A stretch of 52,163 nt of DNA from an uncultured Lachnospiraceae bacterium (GCA_900316665.1 ONDV01000016.1:1-52163); one strand, 5' to 3'. Shown: positions 1 through 10,588, numbered from the stretch's first letter. The notes: generated by a model not told the origin, from the letters alone. Translations and numbers: made by a program.

Positions 1-130
1 GCACATGTAACACCACTTCGTGCTGTTACAGTTTCCGAGCCGCAGCTAGCGTGCTCGCTCACAACGAAAAACACAATGTTCGCCACCATCTGTGCATCTC
101 ATGGCTTCCATGAATCCTTGCGACGAAGGT
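1..130 (+). mobile_element. MITE-like intergenic repeat, truncated by the window start
   Basis: This gene-free stretch carries the same modules as the complete copies at 19362-19634 and 22721-23077. It has a hairpin (TGTAACACCAC, about 6-30), the core with GCAGCTAGCGTGCTCGCTCAC, and an arm running from the GCCACCATCTGTGC block to a CCTTGCGACGAAGG end near 128. The core orientation matches the copy at 19362. No transposase is encoded, so it would be non-autonomous. The left end lies outside the window and no terminal GGGAAGTTTT motif is visible on the right. Confidence 0.65.
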
Positions 131-165
131 GATATTATTAATGAAAACATATGAAAGAGGTAGTT

Positions 166-1827
166 ATGGGGGCTGATTATAAGAATCGCGGAACCAGGCT
201 GAATAAGTATTTAAGCGAAGCAGGCATCTGCTCCAGGAGGGAGGCTGATCTGGCAATCGAGGCCGGAGAAGTGACTGTAGATGATAAAGTGGCTTCACTT
301 GGTGACAGGGTGCTGCCGGGTCAGAGTGTTGTTTTCCGCGGCAAGAAGGTAGAACATAACGAGCCTGAAATTATTATTGCTTTCAATAAGCCTATAGGAG
401 TCGTTTGCACTGCCGAGAAAAAAGAAAAGAATAATATCGTCGATTATATTGGTTATCCTTACAGGATCTATCCGGTCGGAAGACTTGACAAGGACTCCAG
501 AGGTCTTATTCTTCTTACGAATATTGGTGACCTTGTGAACAAGCTGAACCGTGGAGGCAATTATCACGAGAAGGAATATATTGTCAATGTGGACAAGGAT
601 ATAACGGATGATTTCTTAAGGAACATGAGAGAAGGCATCTATCTTCCTGAGCTTCATGTGACAACGAGACCCTGCAGGATATGGAAGACAGGCTCTCAGA
701 CATTTCATATAGTTCTGACACAGGGACTTAACCGTCAGATCAGACGGATGTGCGAGGCACAGGGATATATCGTCTATGACCTTATCAGAGTAAGGATCAT
801 GGATCTTAAGCTTGGAGAACTCGCGGAGGGTGAATACAGGGATCTGACCGATGAAGAAAAGTCGCAGCTTTTTTCAAAACTCAGAAATTCTTACAGCGCT
901 CCCAGAGGTTCGAATCATTTTTCAACGAGAAGTTTTTCGTCTTATAAGAGCGGCAGACCGTATGATAATGACAGAAGAGGCGGCAGACCGTATGATAATG
1001 ACAGAAGAGGCGGAAGACCTTTCTACAGTGATGGAAATCTTTACAGCAGTGACGGCTATGTAAATGAAAAACCTGTCATTTACCACAGTGACAGTTCGTA
1101 TTCAGAAGGCAGATCATATTCGACCGGCAGATCGTATTCCGGCGACAGATCATATTCGGACAACAGACCATATTCAGATGGCAGGTCATATTCCGGCGAC
1201 AGGTCATATTCGGGCGACAGGTCATATTCGTCCGGCAGATCGTATTCGTCCGGCAGATCATATTCGGGCGGCAGGTCATATTCTGGCGACAGGTCATATT
1301 CGGGCGACAGATCATATTCGACCGGCAGATCGTATTCGGGTGACAGGTCATATTCTGGCGACAGATCATATTCGACCGGCAGATCATATTCGGGTGACAG
1401 GTCATATTCTGGCGACAGACCATATTCAACCGGCAGATCATATTCGGGTGACAGGTCATATTCTGGCGACAGGTCATATTCGACCGGCAGATCGTATTCG
1501 GGTGACAGGTCATATTCCGGCGACAGATCATATTCGACCGGCAGATCATATTCCGGCAGCAGGTCATATTCGTCCGGCAGATCATATTCGGGCGACAGAT
1601 CATTTGACAGCGGAAGGCAGTACCGGTCAGATGATTCCGGATATGAAGGCGGTGGTTTCAGAAGCGGCAGACCTTATGGAAATAACGGCTCATACAGGAG
1701 CGGGAGACCGTCATCGTATTCAAATAACATAAGGAACGAAAGACCCTATCCGTACAATAACGGATATAGAAGAGACAAAGGACAAATGAATGACGGCAGC
1801 ACGGATTCCGGTTCTGATAATGAATGA
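166..1827 (+). CDS. rluF: 23S rRNA pseudouridine synthase, RluF type, with a long RSYS-repeat tail
   Basis: Predicted to isomerise a uridine in 23S rRNA to pseudouridine. An N-terminal S4 RNA-binding domain (about residues 8-65, with GTRLNKYLSEAGICSRREAD) is followed by a catalytic domain with VGRLDKDSRGLILLTN; its Asp (about residue 108) is the expected nucleophile. The GLNRQIRRMCE and RIRIMD-like motifs resemble E. coli RluF more than RluB. The start at 166 is chosen because AGAGG (156-160) lies 5 nt upstream; an in-frame ATG at 151 precedes that site. The catalytic part ends near residue 240. The remaining 310 or so residues are a low-complexity tail of Arg, Ser, Tyr, Gly and Asp with 28 hexapeptide repeats. 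That tail is far outside the usual family length (about 240-290 residues). It is probably disordered and RNA-binding (inference). Confidence 0.88.
   Translation: MGADYKNRGTRLNKYLSEAGICSRREADLAIEAGEVTVDDKVASLGDRVLPGQSVVFRGKKVEHNEPEIIIAFNKPIGVVCTAEKKEKNNIVDYIGYPYRIYPVGRLDKDSRGLILLTNIGDLVNKLNRGGNYHEKEYIVNVDKDITDDFLRNMREGIYLPELHVTTRPCRIWKTGSQTFHIVLTQGLNRQIRRMCEAQGYIVYDLIRVRIMDLKLGELAEGEYRDLTDEEKSQLFSKLRNSYSAPRGSNHFSTRSFSSYKSGRPYDNDRRGGRPYDNDRRGGRPFYSDGNLYSSDGYVNEKPVIYHSDSSYSEGRSYSTGRSYSGDRSYSDNRPYSDGRSYSGDRSYSGDRSYSSGRSYSSGRSYSGGRSYSGDRSYSGDRSYSTGRSYSGDRSYSGDRSYSTGRSYSGDRSYSGDRPYSTGRSYSGDRSYSGDRSYSTGRSYSGDRSYSGDRSYSTGRSYSGSRSYSSGRSYSGDRSFDSGRQYRSDDSGYEGGGFRSGRPYGNNGSYRSGRPSSYSNNIRNERPYPYNNGYRRDKGQMNDGSTDSGSDNE
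1111..1614 (+). repeat. 28 tandem 18-bp units encoding RSYSxx hexapeptides
   Basis: Twenty-eight in-frame 18-bp units encode RSYSGD, RSYSTG, RSYSSG and close variants (two RPYS units and a last RSFDSG). A higher-order 54-bp period is visible in the right half, as RSYSTG-RSYSGD-RSYSGD. Third-base differences between units show that the array has been under protein-level selection or gene conversion. Because 18 is a multiple of 3, unit gain or loss keeps the frame. The array also keeps other frames open, which creates spurious ORFs on both strands. Confidence 0.95.
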
Positions 1828-1871
1828 AATGCCGCATAAGCCCGTTGTTTTAAGTAATTGGCGAATAATAA

Positions 1872-3941
<2,070 letters not shown>

Positions 3942-3960
3942 TAGAAAAGGAGGCTTCATA

Positions 3961-4890
3961 ATGCCTATCTGTACAGACAGTGATCTGCCGGTAAATGCGA
4001 TTCTTGAAAAAGAAAATATATTTGTAATGGAGAAGGACAAGGCCATGCACCAGGACATCCGTCCGCTCTCCATAGCCATTGTAAATCTGATGCCACTCAA
4101 GGAGGATACTGAGCTGCATCTTCTTCGCATGCTTTCAAATACTCCGCTTCAGGTGAACGTGACTTTTCTTGCCATGAAGAGCCATATAGCAAAGAATGTG
4201 TCGAAGAGCCATCTGAATCAGTTTTATCTCACGATCGATGATGTGGAGAACAGATTTTATGATGGCATGATCATTACAGGAGCTCCTGTCGAGAAGATGC
4301 CTTATGAGGAAGTGGACTACTGGGATGAGATCTGTCATGTCATGGAATGGTCAAAGACTCATGTTACATCGACTCTTCATCTCTGCTGGGGCGCCCAGGC
4401 CGGGCTCTATTATCATTATGGTATAAATAAACATCTTCTGCCACGCAAGGTGTTCGGCGTCTATGCTCATAAGGTGATGCACAGAAGAGTACCGCTGGTA
4501 AGAGGCTTTGACGATTATTTTATGGCGCCGCATTCGAGAAACACAGAGGTAGATTCGGATGATATCAGACGGCATCCGGATCTGATCACTCTGGCTGAGT
4601 CGAATGAAGTGGGTACATTTCTATGCATGAATGATGATGGCAGCCAGATATTTGTGATGGGGCATCCCGAGTATGACAGGATGACTCTGGATAAGGAGTA
4701 TAAAAGGGATATCGCGAAGGGACTCGACATAGACATCCCCGTCAACTATTATCCTGACGATGATCCGGAGAAAAGACCGGTCATGCAGTGGAGAGCCATG
4801 GCAAACGCCATGTATACTAACTGGCTCAACTACTATGTCTATCAGGCCACGCCGTATATCTTTCTGGGGAAACCGAATAACGACAATTAA
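3961..4890 (+). CDS. metAA: Homoserine O-acetyltransferase, MetA family
   Basis: Acylates homoserine in the first committed step of methionine synthesis. The catalytic Cys142 (HLCWGAQA) and His235/Glu237 (GHPEYD) sit at the family's canonical numbers in a 309-residue protein. Residue 111 is Glu (GAPVEKM). In the MetA family Glu111 is associated with acetyl-CoA use and Gly111 with succinyl-CoA use, so acetylation is predicted despite the common name succinyltransferase. AAGGAGG lies 6 nt before the ATG. It follows ligA closely and ends in a strong hairpin terminator. No S-box or T-box leader is visible, so methionine-specific regulation is not evident here. Confidence 0.95.
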   Translation: MPICTDSDLPVNAILEKENIFVMEKDKAMHQDIRPLSIAIVNLMPLKEDTELHLLRMLSNTPLQVNVTFLAMKSHIAKNVSKSHLNQFYLTIDDVENRFYDGMIITGAPVEKMPYEEVDYWDEICHVMEWSKTHVTSTLHLCWGAQAGLYYHYGINKHLLPRKVFGVYAHKVMHRRVPLVRGFDDYFMAPHSRNTEVDSDDIRRHPDLITLAESNEVGTFLCMNDDGSQIFVMGHPEYDRMTLDKEYKRDIAKGLDIDIPVNYYPDDDPEKRPVMQWRAMANAMYTNWLNYYVYQATPYIFLGKPNNDN

Positions 4891-4921
4891 AAAGCCGGCG
4901 CCATCAAGCGCCGGCTTTTTT
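4891..4921. terminator. Bidirectional terminator between metAA and argG
   Basis: A perfect 11-bp stem (AAAGCCGGCGC at 4891-4901 with GCGCCGGCTTT at 4908-4918) and a 6-nt loop. It has Ts after the stem on the plus strand and As before it, so it can end both convergent transcripts. Confidence 0.93.
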
Positions 4922-4924
4922 ATA

Positions 4925-6163
4925 TTATTTTGTCTCTGATTTCGAGTTTGTCTCAACCTCACGCATCTTCATGGCTCTGACCTTGAGCGGCAGACCGAAG
5001 AGGGTGATAAATCCCTGGGCATCGTGGTGATCGTAGAGATCTCCCGTGGTGAAGGATGCGAGCGATTCGTTGTAGAGAGAGTAAGGACTGGTCTCTCCTG
5101 CCTTTATTATATTGCCTTTATAGAGCTTGAATTTGACTTCGCCTGTGACGTATTTCTGATCTGTCTTTACGAAGGCTTCTATGGATTCGCGGAGAGGCGT
5201 GAACCATTTACCCTCGTAGACGACCTCGGCAAGCTTATTGCCCAGATCCTTATGTACTGCCATGGTGTCTCTGTCAAGAATGAGCTCTTCGAGCTGCTTA
5301 TGTGCTTCCATAAGAATGGTGCCGCCGGGAGTCTCATAGACGCCTCTGCTCTTCATTCCGACGACCCTGTTTTCGACTATGTCGATGATTCCGATTCCAT
5401 GCTTGCCGCCGAGACGGTTGAGCTCACGGATGATATCAGCAGGCTTCATCTTGTGACCGTTTACAGATACGGGAACACCGGATTCGAATGTCATTGTGAC
5501 ATATTCAGGTTCATCCGGAGCCTCCTCAGGAGGAGTGGTAAGTACAAGCAGATGGTCGTAATCAGGCTCGCAAGACGGATCCTCAAGCTCAAGTCCCTCA
5601 TGGGAGATGTGCCAGAGATTCCTGTCGCGGCTGTAGGACTGGTCTGTGGAAAATGGAAGATGGATGCCGTGAGCCTTGCAGTAGTCGATCTCATCCTGAC
5701 GGGACTGGAGAGTCCATTTGTCGTCACGCCAGGGAGCTATTATCTTGATATCAGGCGCGAGAGCCTTGATGCCGAGCTCGAATCTGATCTGGTCGTTGCC
5801 CTTTCCGGTTGCGCCGTGGCAGATGGCGACGGCATTTTCTTTTCTTGCTATCTCCACCAGCTTCTTTGCAATTCCGGGACGAGCCATGGATGTGCCGAGG
5901 AGATATTTGTTTTCGTATACAGCGTCTGCCTGGACGCAGGGGACAATATAGTTTTCGGCAAAATCATCTGTGATATCTTCTATATAAAGTTTGGATGCTC
6001 CGCACATCTTGGCGCGCTGATCCAGTCCGTCGAGCTCCTCGCCCTGACCTACGTCAACGCAGCAGCAGATAACATCGTATCCGTAATTCTCCTTGAGCCA
6101 GGGGATGATGGCTGTGGTGTCGAGACCGCCTGAATACGCCAGAACTACTTTTTCTTTTGCCAT
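4925..6163 (-). CDS. argG: Argininosuccinate synthase
   Basis: Joins citrulline and aspartate with ATP in the penultimate step of arginine synthesis. The N-terminal PP-loop is visible (LAYSGGLDTT), followed by GQGEELD, ATGKGNDQIRFE and DQSYSRDRNLWHIS, all typical of ArgG; 412 residues is full length. An AGAAGGA site precedes the ATG. It is transcribed away from the GNAT-argJBD cluster and shares the 6164-6555 control region with it. A promoter at 6261-6289 and flanking ArgR-like boxes suggest arginine repression. argH is not adjacent. Confidence 0.97.
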   Translation of the reverse strand: MAKEKVVLAYSGGLDTTAIIPWLKENYGYDVICCCVDVGQGEELDGLDQRAKMCGASKLYIEDITDDFAENYIVPCVQADAVYENKYLLGTSMARPGIAKKLVEIARKENAVAICHGATGKGNDQIRFELGIKALAPDIKIIAPWRDDKWTLQSRQDEIDYCKAHGIHLPFSTDQSYSRDRNLWHISHEGLELEDPSCEPDYDHLLVLTTPPEEAPDEPEYVTMTFESGVPVSVNGHKMKPADIIRELNRLGGKHGIGIIDIVENRVVGMKSRGVYETPGGTILMEAHKQLEELILDRDTMAVHKDLGNKLAEVVYEGKWFTPLRESIEAFVKTDQKYVTGEVKFKLYKGNIIKAGETSPYSLYNESLASFTTGDLYDHHDAQGFITLFGLPLKVRAMKMREVETNSKSETK

Positions 6164-6238
6164 AAAATCCTTCTTTCCATATAATAAAATGAGTGCCGAA
6201 AGTACCTGTTTTCTTCATTGATTACACGAGGCAATCAA

Positions 6239-6251
6239 TGAATTAATATTC
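6239..6251. promoter_or_regulatory. ArgR-like box just downstream of the argG promoter
   Basis: TGAATTAATATTC matches the ArgR operator core (TGAAT, A/T-rich centre, ATTCA) except for the last base. It lies about where argG transcription should start, a position suited to repression. No argR gene is in the window, so binding is inferred. Confidence 0.55.
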
Positions 6252-6260
6252 GCTCTAAAG

Positions 6261-6289
6261 AATATACAACAGTAAAGAGTCTACTGCAA
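6261..6289 (-). promoter_or_regulatory. Predicted argG sigma-A promoter
   Basis: Read on the minus strand: -35 TTGCAG (6289-6284), a 17-nt spacer, and -10 TATATT (6266-6261). Start would be near 6254, leaving a leader of about 90 nt before argG. Confidence 0.65.
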
Positions 6290-6290
6290 G

Positions 6291-6325
6291 TGCAAATTTA
6301 TACAAATATTGTGCATAAAACTGCA
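6291..6325. promoter_or_regulatory. Two further ArgR-like half-palindromes
   Basis: TGCAAATTTATACA (6291-6304) and TGCATAAAACTGCA (6312-6325) resemble ArgR boxes and are 21 bp apart start to start, about two helical turns. They lie upstream of the argG promoter and upstream of the rightward promoter at 6344, so they could act on both. This is pattern matching only. Confidence 0.4.
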
Positions 6326-6343
6326 AATCTCGTCAAAGAACAC

Positions 6344-6372
6344 TTGATTCTGCCGAATGATAGTTGTATAAT
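6344..6372 (+). promoter_or_regulatory. Predicted sigma-A promoter for GNAT-argJBD
   Basis: TTGATT (6344-6349), a 17-nt spacer, and a perfect TATAAT (6367-6372). It faces right and probably drives the GNAT gene and argJ. The leader of about 175 nt before the GNAT start has no recognisable riboswitch. Confidence 0.7.
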
Positions 6373-6555
6373 CTTGCAGAATCGAGACTGCGAGAAGATT
6401 CATGCTTTTATCGATGACTTCTTATGTCAGTAAATATTATATGATACCGGAGTCTCAAATGTTTTTTAGGGGCTTTTGTTCACGACATAGGACAGAGCCG
6501 AGTCACGTTGAATAAAATCGGATTTGATGAGATAGAGATTAACGGATGGAAGACT

Positions 6556-7017
6556 ATGGATGAAATACAATATGTGATAAGGGCGATGAGTCCTGATGAT
6601 TTTGAAAAGGTGCATTCCCTCTGGATGTCGATCCACGGCTTCGGAATCCGCTCCATTGACGACTCGCGCGAAGGAGTCATGCGCTTTCTGGACCGGAACC
6701 CGGGCTGCTCGGTAGTAGCCACTCTTGGCGACGAAATAGTCGGATCGATCCTCTGCGGACACGACGGAAGGACAGCCTGCTTCTACCATGTATGTGTTCG
6801 GGAAGATCAGAGAAACCGCGGTATAGGAAAAGCCATGGTCCTCTTCGCCATGAGAGCCCTCCAGAAAGAGCATGTGTCAAAGATTTCTCTCGAGGCTTTC
6901 AGAACGAACGAGATCGGCAACCGCTTCTGGAACGCGGAAGGCTGGAAGAAACGTGAAGACTTCAATATCTATGAATTTGTCCTGAATGATAAGAATATAA
7001 CCAGGTTCAATGCCTGA
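6556..7017 (+). CDS. GNAT-family N-acetyltransferase in the arginine cluster
   Basis: A 153-residue single-domain acetyltransferase with the acetyl-CoA-binding motif Q85-R-N-R-G-I-G91. The ATG at 6556 is preferred because it gives a normal GNAT N-terminus (residue 1 starts just before beta-1), though its ribosome site is mediocre (GGAAG, 3 nt away). A TTG at 6508 in the same frame is the alternative. It lies immediately upstream of argJ and is probably co-transcribed. Short GNAT proteins act as N-acetylglutamate synthases in some bacteria, so this may prime the acetyl cycle that ArgJ maintains. That role is inferred from position; the fold alone does not name the substrate. Confidence 0.75.
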   Translation: MDEIQYVIRAMSPDDFEKVHSLWMSIHGFGIRSIDDSREGVMRFLDRNPGCSVVATLGDEIVGSILCGHDGRTACFYHVCVREDQRNRGIGKAMVLFAMRALQKEHVSKISLEAFRTNEIGNRFWNAEGWKKREDFNIYEFVLNDKNITRFNA

Positions 7018-7070
7018 AAGGAAAATATAATTTTATCAGGTTCTATGCCTGAAAGGAGAATATAATTATG
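7001..7070 (+). repeat. 35-bp tandem duplication across a stop codon and the next ribosome site
   Basis: Units 7001-7035 and 7036-7070 are near-identical (CAGGTTC, then ATGCCTGAAAGG, then AATATAATT). The first holds the last GNAT codons and stop; the second holds the argJ ribosome site AAAGGAG and its ATG. The first copy keeps a weaker AAAGGAA site without a productive start. Confidence 0.9.
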
Positions 7071-8291
7071 GAAAAAATAAATGGCGGAGTGACCGCAGCA
7101 CTTGGTTTTAAGGCAGCTCATACAGCAGCAGGAATAAAATATAAAGACCGTGACGATATGGCCATGATTTATTCCGAGGCACCTTGTAATGCTGCGGGAG
7201 TATTTACAACAAATGTTGTAAAGGCAGCTCCGGTTCAGTATGACAGAGAAATGATAGATAAGGATGCAGGGATCAGATCCGTAGTGATAAACGCCGGCAT
7301 AGCAAATGCCTGCACGGGAGCTGACGGCCTTCGGAAATGCAGGGAGACGGCGGTTTTTACAGGCAAATGCCTTAATATTTCTCCCGATTCCGTTCTTCTT
7401 TCTTCTACAGGCGTGATAGGTATGTCACTTCCTCTTGACAAGGTGAAAAAGGGAGTGGAGGCACTCTCCAAAGGACTTGATTCATCACCGGAAGCCGGCA
7501 ATATGGCGGCAAAGGCTATAATGACTACCGATACTCACGAAAAGGAATCGGCTTATTCCTTCACTGCAGGCGGCAGGACCTGCCATATAGGCGGCATGAC
7601 AAAGGGCGCCGGCATGATCCATCCGAATCTGGGAACCATGCTTTGCTTTATCACTACTGACTGCGCTGTGTCTTCTGCCATGATAGAAAAGGCGCTTAAA
7701 GCTGATGTCCGCGATACATTCAATATGATTTCTGTAGATGGCGACACATCCACAAATGATACCTGTGTCGTCTTGGCAAACCAAATGGCAAAGAATGACC
7801 TCATTGACACAGAGGGGGCCGACTTCGATGCTTTTAAGGAAGCTCTTTTTTCAGTGATGCATGACCTCTGCATTCAGATGGCGGGAGACGGCGAGGGAGC
7901 TACGACTCTTATCGAGTGCCGGGTGGAGAATGCAGAAAATGAGAAGGATGCAAGGACTCTCGCGAAATCTGTGATCACATCCAATCTTACCAAGGCAGCT
8001 GTTTTTGGCAGAGACGCGAACTGGGGAAGGATCCTCTGCGCTCTCGGTTATTCGGGAGCCAGGTTTGATCCCGACAAGGTCGATCTCTATATGGAAAGCA
8101 AAAACGGCAAGATCAAGCTCATCGAAAACGGAACAGCTCTTCCTTACAGTGAGGATAAGGCAACTGAGATAATGAAGTCAGAAAAGGTAATAATAATCGC
8201 GGATATGAAGTCCGGAACTTCATCAGCTACGGCATGGGGCTGCGATCTTACTTATGATTATGTGAAGATAAACGCGGACTACAGAAGCTGA
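7068..8291 (+). CDS. argJ: Glutamate N-acetyltransferase / ornithine acetyltransferase
   Basis: Moves the acetyl group from N-acetylornithine to glutamate, closing the acetyl cycle of arginine synthesis. Bifunctional members can also acetylate glutamate from acetyl-CoA. The precursor is cut by itself before a threonine to give alpha and beta chains. Here the site reads [14 protein letters not shown] with Thr190 as nucleophile, so cleavage would follow Gly rather than the more usual Ala. The start has AAAGGAG 8 nt upstream. Motifs RDANWGRI and [17 protein letters not shown] are typical. Length 407 is normal. It follows GNAT and precedes argB by 41 nt. Confidence 0.95.
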   Translation: MEKINGGVTAALGFKAAHTAAGIKYKDRDDMAMIYSEAPCNAAGVFTTNVVKAAPVQYDREMIDKDAGIRSVVINAGIANACTGADGLRKCRETAVFTGKCLNISPDSVLLSSTGVIGMSLPLDKVKKGVEALSKGLDSSPEAGNMAAKAIMTTDTHEKESAYSFTAGGRTCHIGGMTKGAGMIHPNLGTMLCFITTDCAVSSAMIEKALKADVRDTFNMISVDGDTSTNDTCVVLANQMAKNDLIDTEGADFDAFKEALFSVMHDLCIQMAGDGEGATTLIECRVENAENEKDARTLAKSVITSNLTKAAVFGRDANWGRILCALGYSGARFDPDKVDLYMESKNGKIKLIENGTALPYSEDKATEIMKSEKVIIIADMKSGTSSATAWGCDLTYDYVKINADYRS

Positions 8292-8332
8292 CGGGTGAGA
8301 TTATTTTTACGATAGAAGGAAAGAAGAAAAAG

Positions 8333-9235
8333 ATGGACAATTCTAATATGCATGAGGTAATGGAGAAGGCAAGCGTGCTGGTGGAGGCGCTTCCTTATAT
8401 TCAGCGTTTCAACAGGAAGGTAATAGTAATAAAGTACGGCGGATCAGCCATGACAGACGAGACTCTGAAAAAGAGCGTGATACAGGATGTGACGCTATTA
8501 AAACTGGTAGGATTCAAGCCCATAATCGTGCACGGCGGGGGCAAGGCCATATCGAAGTGGTGTACCATGGCAGGGATCGAGCCGGAATTTGTAAACGGCC
8601 TTCGTGTTACTGACAAAAAGACCATGGAGATAGCCGAGATGGTTTTGAACCATGTGAATAAATCCCTTGTGCAGATGGTCGAGTCGCTCGGAGTGCACGC
8701 CGTGGGAATAAGCGGCAAGGACGGCGGAATGCTCAAGGTGAAAAAGAAACTTTCCGGCGGCAGGGATATAGGATATGTGGGAGAAGTGGCAGAAGTAAAC
8801 ACGAAAGTCCTCACGGATCTCCTTGAGAAGGATTTTCTGCCTATAGTATGTCCTATCGGCTTTGATGATAATTATGAATCATATAACATAAACGCTGACG
8901 ACGCGGCAAGCGCAATAGCCGAGTCGCTTCGCGCCGAGAAGCTGGCGTTTCTCACCGATATCGACGGCTTGTGCAGAGATCCTCATGACAAGTCGACTCT
9001 TATCTCAGAACTCAGTGTATCGGAGGCAAAACAGCTTATAGCTGATGACATGGTGAAAGGCGGTATGCTGCCGAAACTCAGAAATTGCATTGATGCCGTG
9101 GAGAAGGGAGTTAGCCGGGTGCATATCCTGGACGGGCGAATTGCTCACTGCCTGCTGCTGGAGATATTTACAAACGAAGGAATCGGAACTGCGCTTATCG
9201 GTGATAATACCGAGAGATATTCAGGAAAATATTAA
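8333..9235 (+). CDS. argB: Acetylglutamate kinase
   Basis: Phosphorylates N-acetylglutamate, the second step of arginine synthesis. The 300-residue protein has [17 protein letters not shown] and [14 protein letters not shown] motifs of the amino acid kinase fold. The N-terminal helix before the first strand (about residues 8-27, ending in [11 protein letters not shown]) is the feature found in arginine-inhibited hexameric kinases, so feedback inhibition is likely (family knowledge). Start uses an AAGGAAAGAAG purine run. argC, needed for the next step, is not in this cluster. Confidence 0.96.
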   Translation: MDNSNMHEVMEKASVLVEALPYIQRFNRKVIVIKYGGSAMTDETLKKSVIQDVTLLKLVGFKPIIVHGGGKAISKWCTMAGIEPEFVNGLRVTDKKTMEIAEMVLNHVNKSLVQMVESLGVHAVGISGKDGGMLKVKKKLSGGRDIGYVGEVAEVNTKVLTDLLEKDFLPIVCPIGFDDNYESYNINADDAASAIAESLRAEKLAFLTDIDGLCRDPHDKSTLISELSVSEAKQLIADDMVKGGMLPKLRNCIDAVEKGVSRVHILDGRIAHCLLLEIFTNEGIGTALIGDNTERYSGKY

Positions 9236-9245
9236 TATTGAAAAT

Positions 9246-9336
9246 TCGCCACCACTGTGACATCTCTTGGCAAAAAGCGAATGAATCCTTGCAACGAAGA
9301 ATGTTAAAAGAATGTTAATGAGAAGTGGGAAGTTTT
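9246..9336 (+). mobile_element. Half copy of the MITE-like repeat between argB and argD
   Basis: Contains one arm (CCACCACTGTGACATCTCTTGG to GAATCCTTGCAACGAAG) and one terminal motif (GTGGGAAGTTTT, 9325-9336). It matches the right half of the copy at 22721-23077. The opposite arm, core and left end are absent. It ends 13 nt before the argD ribosome site AAGGAG. Confidence 0.7.
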
Positions 9337-9362
9337 AATTAATTTTTATAAGGAGCATGGGA

Positions 9363-10565
9363 ATGACAGAAAAAGAAGTAATGGAAAGTGCCGAGAAGAC
9401 ACTGATCCACGTATACAACAGGTTTCCTGTAGTTTTTGATCACGGCGAAGGAGTAAGGCTTTATTCCATGGACGGAAAGGAATATCTTGACTTCGCCTCA
9501 GGAATAGGTGTAATGGCGCTGGGTTACAATGTAGAGCCTTATAAGGATGCACTTAAGGATCAGATCGACCGCATCACCCATATCTCGAACCTTTTCTACA
9601 GCGAACCTATGGAAGAGGCTGCAAAAAAGCTGGTAAAGGTTTCCGGAATGGATCGCGTCTTTTTCACCAACAGCGGCGCGGAAGCAATCGAGGGAGCAAT
9701 AAAGACCGCCAAGAAATATGCTTATAAAAGAGACGGGGCGGCAGGTGACGAGATAGTAGCCATGCAGAACAGTTTCCATGGAAGAACTGTGGGAGCCCTC
9801 TCTGCTACAGGAACAGATCATTACAGGACACCTTTTTATCCGCTGATGGGCGGAGTGCATTTTGCCCAATATAATGATTTCGACAGCGTAAAGGCAGCCT
9901 GCGATGACAAGACCTGCGCGATTCTTATGGAGACAGTTCAGGGCGAAGGCGGCATACATCCTGCTGATCCTGAATTCTTAAGAAAAGTCCGCGCCCTCTG
10001 CGATGAAAGAGATATGCTTTTGATTTTAGACGAAGTCCAGTGCGGAATGGGAAGGACCGGCGCGTATTTCGCATGGCAGAATTACGGAGTGAAGCCTGAT
10101 ATAGTGGCCAGCGCAAAGGCTCTGGGCTGCGGAGTGCCCGTAGGCGCGTTTCTTGTGACGGAAAAGGTAGCTTCTTCTTCACTAGAACCGGGCGATCACG
10201 GTTCCACATACGGCGGCAATCCCCTCGTAAGCGCAGCCGTTTCTAAAGTTATAGATATCATGGAGGAGAAGGATATTCCCGGACATGTAAAGGCTCTGAC
10301 TCCTCATTTCGAGGCAAGACTCGATGAACTGGTATCGAGTCATCCGTCAGTCCTATCCCGCCGCGGCATGGGATTCATGCAGGGACTTGTGATCCGTGAG
10401 GATGTAAAATCAGTCGCAGTGGTAGCAGAAGCTCTTTCAAATGGTCTCGTCACACTCTCGGCCGGAGGAAATGTGCTGAGGCTTCTTCCGCCGCTTGTCA
10501 TGACAAAAGAGGATATAGACGAAGGAATAAGCATACTGGATGCCACACTTAAAGAATTTGATTGA
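9363..10565 (+). CDS. argD: Acetylornithine aminotransferase
   Basis: PLP-dependent transamination of N-acetylglutamate semialdehyde in arginine synthesis. Class III aminotransferase signatures are clear: NSGAEAIEGAIKTAKKY, SFHGRTVGALSATG, ILDEVQCGMGRTG and the PLP lysine in SAKALGCGVP. The ATG at 9363 is chosen because AAGGAG (9350-9355) is 7 nt away, while the in-frame ATG at 9357 is only 1 nt from it. Length 400 is typical. The GNAT-argJ-argB-argD order suggests one operon, but the MITE half-copy sits between argB and argD. Confidence 0.95.
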   Translation: MTEKEVMESAEKTLIHVYNRFPVVFDHGEGVRLYSMDGKEYLDFASGIGVMALGYNVEPYKDALKDQIDRITHISNLFYSEPMEEAAKKLVKVSGMDRVFFTNSGAEAIEGAIKTAKKYAYKRDGAAGDEIVAMQNSFHGRTVGALSATGTDHYRTPFYPLMGGVHFAQYNDFDSVKAACDDKTCAILMETVQGEGGIHPADPEFLRKVRALCDERDMLLILDEVQCGMGRTGAYFAWQNYGVKPDIVASAKALGCGVPVGAFLVTEKVASSSLEPGDHGSTYGGNPLVSAAVSKVIDIMEEKDIPGHVKALTPHFEARLDELVSSHPSVLSRRGMGFMQGLVIREDVKSVAVVAEALSNGLVTLSAGGNVLRLLPPLVMTKEDIDEGISILDATLKEFD

Positions 10566-10588
10566 ATTGCAATATTTTTGAAACTATA

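Noticed and set aside
1064..1732. Long repetitive open frames in other frames and on the minus strand over the rluF tail
   Set aside because: They exist because the 18-bp repeat keeps all frames free of stops. They have no ribosome site of note and their repeats (ADHIRATGHI-like, or MICRSN-like) look like no protein family.
5024..6133. A 369-codon plus-strand frame opposite argG
   Set aside because: ArgG is certain by its motifs. The opposite frame has no family features and is a codon-usage shadow.
6373..6555. T-box or riboswitch in the GNAT leader
   Set aside because: No T-box GGTGG-type motif, specifier loop or terminator hairpin could be found.
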